From Rhizobium sp. Root482 (GTDB lineage: Bacteria > Pseudomonadota > Alphaproteobacteria > Rhizobiales > Rhizobiaceae), in assembly GCF_001426565.1 (NCBI RefSeq), contig NZ_LMFA01000024.1, positions 62,873 through 126,872 of the forward strand: a DNA stretch of 64,000 bases, read 5' to 3'. The notes under the pieces were generated by a model. That model did no database searches. It had not been told where the DNA came from and saw only the letters and a list, made by a program, of their open reading frames with translations. The position numbers were made by a program, and so were the translations under genes. Below are positions 59,468 through 64,000 of this stretch, one piece after another (the stretch's first letter is position 1; each line of letters starts with the position of its first letter).

Positions 59468-60307
59468 ATGTCGAAAGCACGCATGTCGCCGCTGCGCACC
59501 AGTTTCGTGCATCTGGCCCTGGCCGGCTACACGGTCATCGCCCTGTTCCCGGTTCTCCTGACCATCCTGAATTCGTTCAAGGACAAGAATTCGATCTTCC
59601 GCACGCCGCTGGCACCCCCGACGGCCAAGAGCTTCAGTCTGATCGGCTACGAGACCGTGCTGAAGCAGGGCGATTTCATCGGTTATTTCCAGAACAGCCT
59701 GATCGTCACGGTCGTCTCGATCTTCTTCGTGCTCCTGTTCGGCGCAATGGCGGCCTTCGCGCTGGCGGAATATCGTTTCCGCGGCAATACGCTGATGGGC
59801 CTCTATCTTGCCATCGGCATCATGATCCCGATCCGGCTCGGCACCGTCGCCATCCTGCAGGGCATGGTCGCCGCCGGACTGGTCAATACGCTGACGGCAC
59901 TGATCCTCGTCTACACAGCGCAGGGCCTGCCGCTCGCCATCTTCATCCTGTCGGAGTTCATGCGCACAGTTTCCGACGACCTGAAGAATGCCGGCCGCAT
60001 CGACGGACTGTCGGAATATGCCATCTTCTTCCGCCTGGTCTTGCCGCTCGTGCGACCCGCCATGGCAACGGTCGCCGTCTTCACGATGATCCCGATCTGG
60101 AACGATTTGTGGTTCCCGCTGATCCTCGCGCCCGGCGAAGCCACCAAGACCGTGACGCTCGGCAGCCAGATATTCATCGGCCAGTTCGTCACCAATTGGA
60201 ACGCGGTCCTGTCGGCCCTGTCGCTGGCGATCTTCCCGGTTCTGATCCTCTACGTCATCTTCTCGCGGCAATTGATCCGCGGCATTACCGCAGGAGCAGT
60301 CAAGTAA
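59468..60307 (+). CDS. Sugar ABC transporter permease (MalG type)
   Basis: The product has 279 residues from ATG 59468. The N-terminal helix VHLALAGYTVIALFPVLLTILNSFKD and EAA loop DLKNAGRIDGLSEYAIFFRLVLPLV are typical of CUT1 permeases. Its TAA stop shares one base with the ATG of the dehydrogenase gene (TAATG), so translation is coupled. Confidence 0.88.
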   Translation: MSKARMSPLRTSFVHLALAGYTVIALFPVLLTILNSFKDKNSIFRTPLAPPTAKSFSLIGYETVLKQGDFIGYFQNSLIVTVVSIFFVLLFGAMAAFALAEYRFRGNTLMGLYLAIGIMIPIRLGTVAILQGMVAAGLVNTLTALILVYTAQGLPLAIFILSEFMRTVSDDLKNAGRIDGLSEYAIFFRLVLPLVRPAMATVAVFTMIPIWNDLWFPLILAPGEATKTVTLGSQIFIGQFVTNWNAVLSALSLAIFPVLILYVIFSRQLIRGITAGAVK

Positions 60308-61362
60308 TGAACAAGCCCATCCGCGTCCTCGTCGCCGGTCTTGGCAATATGGGCCGCAGCCATGCGCTCGCCTATCACAACAATCCCGGTTTCGAGATCG
60401 TCGGCCTCGTCAATCGCAGCAAGCCGGCGCTGGCCCCGGAACTTGGCGGCTACACGATCCATCCGGATTTCGAGGCGGCGCTCAAGGAACTGAAGCCCGA
60501 TCTCTGCTCGATCTGCACCTATTCCGACAGCCACGCCGATTATGCGGTCATGGCCTTCGAGGCCGGCTGCGATGTCTTCGTCGAAAAGCCGCTGGCGACC
60601 ACGGTGGCGGATGCCGAGCGCGTCGTGGCCGCTGCCCGCAAGGCCGGTCGCAAGCTTATCGTCGGCTATATCCTGCGCCATCATCCGTCCTGGATGCGGC
60701 TGATCGCCGAGGCCCGCAAGCTGGGCGGTCCCTATGTCTTCCGCATGAACCTCAATCAGCAGTCGAGCGGCCCGACCTGGGCGACGCACAAGGCGCTGAT
60801 GGAGACGACGCCGCCGATCGTCGATTGCGGCGTGCATTATGTCGATGTCATGTGCCAGATCACCGATGCTAGGGCCGTCGAAGTGCGCGGCATGGGGCTG
60901 CGCCTGTCGAACGAGGTCGCGCCGGACATGTATAATTACGGCCATCTCCAGGTGCTCTACGAGGATGGTTCGCTCGGTTGGTACGAGGCGGCCTGGGGGC
61001 CGATGATCTCGGAAACTGCCTTCTTCGTGAAGGACGTGATGACGCCGAACGGTTCCGTCTCGATCGTCATGGACCCCAACGCCAAGTCCGACGACATCGA
61101 CACGCATACCAAGACGGCCGTCATCCGCGTTCATCGGGCTGAGACCGGCCCGGACGGAAAATTCGTCCACAAGGACGAGGACCTGAAGATGGACGGCGAG
61201 CCCGGGCACCAGCAGCTCTGCGATCTTGAACAGGCCTATGTGCTGAAAGCCATCACCGAAAACATCGATCTCGAACGGCATATGGACGATGCCGTCCAGT
61301 CGCTGCGCATCTGCCTTGCGGCCGATGAAAGCGTGCGCACCGGCCAGCCGGTCAAACTGTAG
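60307..61362 (+). CDS. Gfo/Idh/MocA family oxidoreductase
   Basis: The product has 351 residues from ATG 60307. A Rossmann domain RVLVAGLGNMGRSHALAYHN binds NAD(P), followed by the family motif DVFVEKPLATTVADAERV with the conserved EKP lysine. The C-terminal half has VDCGVHYVDVMCQ with the usual histidine. These enzymes oxidise sugars or their derivatives at one hydroxyl. Its place inside the ABC operon suggests that it acts on the imported sugar, perhaps converting an unusual amino sugar. Confidence 0.86.
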   Translation: MNKPIRVLVAGLGNMGRSHALAYHNNPGFEIVGLVNRSKPALAPELGGYTIHPDFEAALKELKPDLCSICTYSDSHADYAVMAFEAGCDVFVEKPLATTVADAERVVAAARKAGRKLIVGYILRHHPSWMRLIAEARKLGGPYVFRMNLNQQSSGPTWATHKALMETTPPIVDCGVHYVDVMCQITDARAVEVRGMGLRLSNEVAPDMYNYGHLQVLYEDGSLGWYEAAWGPMISETAFFVKDVMTPNGSVSIVMDPNAKSDDIDTHTKTAVIRVHRAETGPDGKFVHKDEDLKMDGEPGHQQLCDLEQAYVLKAITENIDLERHMDDAVQSLRICLAADESVRTGQPVKL

Positions 61363-61428
61363 CGAGCCCGCCCGTCCGGCGCCGGCGCCGGACGAAAGGC
61401 TGGGCGATCATCATAAAAGGGGCCTCTC

Positions 61429-62430
61429 GTGGGATCACTGCAACTGAAATCCATCCGCAAGGCCTTCGGCACCCACGAAGTCCTCAAGGGCATCGATCTC
61501 GACGTCAAGGACGGCGAGTTCGTCATTTTCGTCGGCCCGTCCGGCTGTGGCAAATCGACGTTACTGCGCGTCATCGCCGGCCTTGAGGATGCGAGTTCCG
61601 GCAGCGTCCGGATCGACGACCAGGAAGTGATCAACACGCCGCCCGCCAAGCGCGGCATCGCCATGGTCTTCCAGTCCTATGCGCTCTATCCGCATCTGAC
61701 GGTGAAGGACAATATGGGCCTCGGCCTCAAGCAGATGGGCGCGCCGAAAGCGGAGATCGACGCCAAGGTGGGCAAGGCATCCGCGATGCTGTCGCTGGAA
61801 CCCTATCTCGCCCGCCGCCCGGCCGAACTGTCCGGCGGCCAGCGCCAGCGCGTCGCCATCGGCCGCGCCATCGTGCGCGAGCCGAAGCTCTTCCTGTTCG
61901 ACGAGCCGCTGTCCAATCTCGATGCGGCCCTGCGCGTCCATACGCGCCTCGAAATCGCCCGCCTGCACCGCAGCCTGAAGGCGACGATGATCTATGTGAC
62001 GCATGACCAGGTCGAGGCGATGACGCTGGCCGACAAGATCGTCGTGCTCAATTCCGGCGTGATCGAGCAGGTCGGCTCGCCGATGGAACTTTACAACAGG
62101 CCGGCCAACACTTTCGTCGCCGGCTTCATCGGTTCGCCGCAGATGAACCTCATCGAAGCCGAACGGCTCGGTGATGGCGAGGCAAAGACCATCGGCATCC
62201 GGCCGGAGCATATTTCCCTGTCGCGCGAGAGCGGCGACTGGAAAGGCAAGGTCATCCATGTCGAGCATCTCGGCGCCGATACGCTCGTCTATCTGGAAAC
62301 CGAAATGACCGGCCTCCTGACGGTCCGCCTGTTCGGCGAACATCGGTACGATGTCGATGAGATCGTTTACGCGACGCCCGACCGGGCGTCCCTGCACCGT
62401 TTCGGGGCGGACGGCCGGGCCTTGCGCTGA
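61429..62430 (+). CDS. Sugar ABC transporter ATP-binding protein (MalK/UgpC type)
   Basis: The 333-residue ATPase begins with GTG at 61429 (AAAAGGGG upstream). It shows Walker [20 protein letters not shown]-loop [13 protein letters not shown], signature [18 protein letters not shown], Walker [16 protein letters not shown], switch [10 protein letters not shown] and a C-terminal TOBE regulatory domain (about 235-330). It energises the CUT1 importer. It is the last gene of the murQ operon. Confidence 0.9.
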   Translation: MGSLQLKSIRKAFGTHEVLKGIDLDVKDGEFVIFVGPSGCGKSTLLRVIAGLEDASSGSVRIDDQEVINTPPAKRGIAMVFQSYALYPHLTVKDNMGLGLKQMGAPKAEIDAKVGKASAMLSLEPYLARRPAELSGGQRQRVAIGRAIVREPKLFLFDEPLSNLDAALRVHTRLEIARLHRSLKATMIYVTHDQVEAMTLADKIVVLNSGVIEQVGSPMELYNRPANTFVAGFIGSPQMNLIEAERLGDGEAKTIGIRPEHISLSRESGDWKGKVIHVEHLGADTLVYLETEMTGLLTVRLFGEHRYDVDEIVYATPDRASLHRFGADGRALR

Positions 62431-62515
62431 TCTCTCGGGTCGGCACGCACGCAGCATCGTGCAGGCAACCTGCGTTGTGCGTCGCAACATCCGCTTGCGT
62501 GGTCGGCGATTTTAA

Positions 62516-62535
62516 CATACAGCTGCGTTTGTATA
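62516..62535. promoter_or_regulatory. AcrR-like inverted repeat upstream of the efflux operon
   Basis: ACATACAGCTGCGTTTGTAT contains ATACA/TGTAT arms around 8 bases in an AT-rich stretch, 130 bp before the adaptor gene. It is reminiscent of TetR/AcrR-type operators of RND efflux genes. No TetR gene lies in the window. Confidence 0.35.
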
Positions 62536-62664
62536 AATTTTTGCGGTTGTCCGGGTGTCCCGCCCGGCGTACCGTCGTCACTGATAAATTTGATCTTCCG
62601 GCCGCCGGCGCTCTCCTTCTTCGACAGGGCCGGCCAGTGCCGGGCTTTTTGCATGGAACCGACG

Positions 62665-63909
62665 ATGCGGATGAATCGACTGTACTTGACCGCGGCCCTG
62701 GCGGGGCTCGCCCTCCTGGCCGGGTGCCAGAAACAGGACGAGCAGGCTGCCCCTGCCGCCTTTCCGCCTTCGGCGGTCGCCGTCGTCACGACGAAGGCGG
62801 AAGCCCTGCCGATCACAAACGAGCTTCCGGGGCGCATCACCGCGACTCGTATCGCCGAGGTTCGTCCGCGCGTGTCCGGCATTGTCGTCGATCGGGTGTT
62901 CGAACAGGGCTCGATCGTCAAGGAGGGCGATGTGCTCTACAAGATCGATCCGGCGCCGTTCCAGGTCCAGGTCGATAGCGCCGAGGCCACGCTCGCCCGC
63001 GCCAAGGCCGTGCAGCTCCAGGCACGCCAAGCCGCCGAACGCCAGACGCAGCTGCGCAAATCCGGCGCGGCCGCCCTGCAGCAATATGACGATGCGATCG
63101 CACAGCTGGCGCAGGCCGATGCGGATGTCGCTGTCGCCGATGCCGGCCTCGCGACTGCCCGGCTCAACCTGCAATATGCCAGCGTCACCGCGCCGATCAG
63201 CGGCCGGATCGGCCGCGCGCTGATCACCGAAGGCGCGCTGGTCAGCGCCAACGGTCAGGAAAACCTGGCAACGATCCAGCAGCTCGATCCTGTTTATGCC
63301 GACTTCACCCAGTCGGCCACGGATCTGATCCGCCTGCGAAAGGCGATGCGGGAAGGCAAGCTGATGACGGCGAGGGACGAGGCCTCGGTGCAGCTGATGC
63401 TCGACGATGGCACGCTCTACGATCACAAGGGCAAGCTTTTGTTCTCGGAAGCCGCAGTCGATGCGACGACCGGACAGGTGACACTGCGCGGCGAGTTTCC
63501 CAATCCGGACGGCAATCTTCTGCCCGGCATGTATGTGCGCGTGCAGATCCAGCAGGGCGTCGAGGAAAACGCCATTGCCGTTCCGCAGCAGTCCGTCCAG
63601 CGCACTAGCGGCGGCCAGTCGCAGGTCTATGTCGTCAATGCCGAAAACAAGGTGGAGTTCCGCAACATCACCCTTGGCCGCACTGCCGGCAATCGCTGGA
63701 TCGTGACCGACGGTCTGAAGCCCGACGAGAAAGTGATCGTCGAAGGTTTCCAGAAGATCGGCCCCGGAGCAGAAGTCGTTCCGTCCGAATGGAATCCGGA
63801 CGCCAAGCCGGCCGCGGATGCGGCCAAGGCCGAGCCTGCAAAGGCGGAAGCCGGCAAGGGCGAGACGGCGCCGGCCGAGGGCGAAAAGCCCGCAGCCGAG
63901 CAGAAATGA
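62665..63909 (+). CDS. RND efflux periplasmic adaptor subunit (MexA/AcrA type)
   Basis: The product is 414 residues from ATG 62665; ATGs at 62653 and 62671 are also in frame. It is a lipoprotein: the hydrophobic signal ends in LALLAGC. The membrane-fusion-protein order follows: [22 protein letters not shown], a coiled-coil hairpin (about 95-165), then [21 protein letters not shown] (lipoyl half) and beta-barrel with [18 protein letters not shown]. An alanine/lysine/glutamate-rich tail ends the protein. It connects the RND pump encoded next to an outer-membrane channel. Confidence 0.92.
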   Translation: MRMNRLYLTAALAGLALLAGCQKQDEQAAPAAFPPSAVAVVTTKAEALPITNELPGRITATRIAEVRPRVSGIVVDRVFEQGSIVKEGDVLYKIDPAPFQVQVDSAEATLARAKAVQLQARQAAERQTQLRKSGAAALQQYDDAIAQLAQADADVAVADAGLATARLNLQYASVTAPISGRIGRALITEGALVSANGQENLATIQQLDPVYADFTQSATDLIRLRKAMREGKLMTARDEASVQLMLDDGTLYDHKGKLLFSEAAVDATTGQVTLRGEFPNPDGNLLPGMYVRVQIQQGVEENAIAVPQQSVQRTSGGQSQVYVVNAENKVEFRNITLGRTAGNRWIVTDGLKPDEKVIVEGFQKIGPGAEVVPSEWNPDAKPAADAAKAEPAKAEAGKGETAPAEGEKPAAEQK

Positions 63910-63919
63910 GGACTGCAGG

Positions 63920-64000
63920 ATGCCAAGTTTCTTCATAGACAGGCCGATTTTTGCCTGGGTCGTCGCCATTTTCATCATGGTGGCAGGCGCCATCGCCATC
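63920..64000 (+). CDS. RND efflux transporter, N-terminus only (window edge)
   Basis: Only 27 codons lie in the window. They read [20 protein letters not shown], the typical first membrane helix of AcrB/MexB-type pumps, and continue into hydrophobic residues. It starts 10 bp after the adaptor stop, so it belongs to the same operon. Confidence 0.85.
   Translation, partial: MPSFFIDRPIFAWVVAIFIMVAGAIAI

Noticed and set aside
62578..63999. A 473-codon open frame on the minus strand over the efflux adaptor gene
   Set aside because: It is antisense to a clear MexA-type gene and has low-complexity composition.

Overview
The window is high-GC DNA with the gene content of a Rhizobiaceae alphaproteobacterium (Rhizobium/Agrobacterium/Sinorhizobium relatives). 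The evidence is a nearly complete succinoglycan exo cluster, rhizobial-type intergenic palindromes, and several solute-uptake operons paired with catabolic enzymes. I see no tRNA, rRNA, CRISPR, insertion sequence or prophage gene. Most genes are tightly packed and many neighbours overlap by ATGA. All names rest on reading the sequence and remembered family features; no search was run.

Layout. 1-6493: a branched-chain-amino-acid-type ABC transporter (binding protein, two ATPases, two permeases) followed by a GMC flavoprotein dehydrogenase, behind a perfect 13-bp-arm palindrome. 6494-12082: housekeeping and small genes (5-formyl-THF cyclo-ligase, LysR regulator, HPP/CBS membrane protein, cystathionine gamma-synthase, an HVA1/DUF2945 protein, a DUF488 protein, a group III truncated haemoglobin). 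12456-31824: the exo cluster exoQ, exoZ, a small membrane ORF, exoP-O-M-A-L-K-H (minus), exoT (minus), exoW-V (plus), exoU and exoX (minus), exoY-F (plus). Together these encode priming (ExoY), sugar addition (ExoA, L, M, O, U, W), decoration (ExoH succinyl, ExoZ acetyl, ExoV pyruvyl), flipping, polymerisation and export (ExoT, Q, P, F), trimming (ExoK) and a small inhibitor (ExoX). exoN, exoI and exoB of the Sinorhizobium meliloti cluster are not here.

32044-39781: a polar-amino-acid ABC transporter operon with a FAD oxidoreductase and a DMT permease, converging on a PfkB kinase and a SIS deglycase, with a divergent GntR regulator. One 11-bp motif, TTGT(C/A)AGACA(A/T), occurs in all three promoter regions, so these genes are probably one regulon; fructosyl-amino-acid (Amadori) use is the best guess.

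39803-46099 is the most unusual locus. A CHASE2-class III nucleotide cyclase is translationally coupled to a 1213-residue protein joining FecR, TPR and outer-membrane beta-barrel regions. Divergent from it is a three-helix membrane protein resembling the Pycsar transmembrane effector family (DUF5706). I propose an envelope-sensing cyclic-nucleotide signalling unit.

46142-48713: an aminotransferase coupled to a YheO/DauR-type regulator, and an EI24/CysZ-type membrane protein. 48924-62430: an amidase-ROK kinase-CutC operon converging on nagA, a SIS deaminase, a GntR/UTRA regulator and a BadF-type kinase. Divergent from these is murQ followed by a CUT1 sugar ABC transporter and a Gfo/Idh/MocA dehydrogenase. 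This looks like amino-sugar and cell-wall-sugar uptake and catabolism, with a mirrored pair of TGGTAT-type operators between the two arms. 62665-64000: the start of an RND efflux operon, cut by the window edge.
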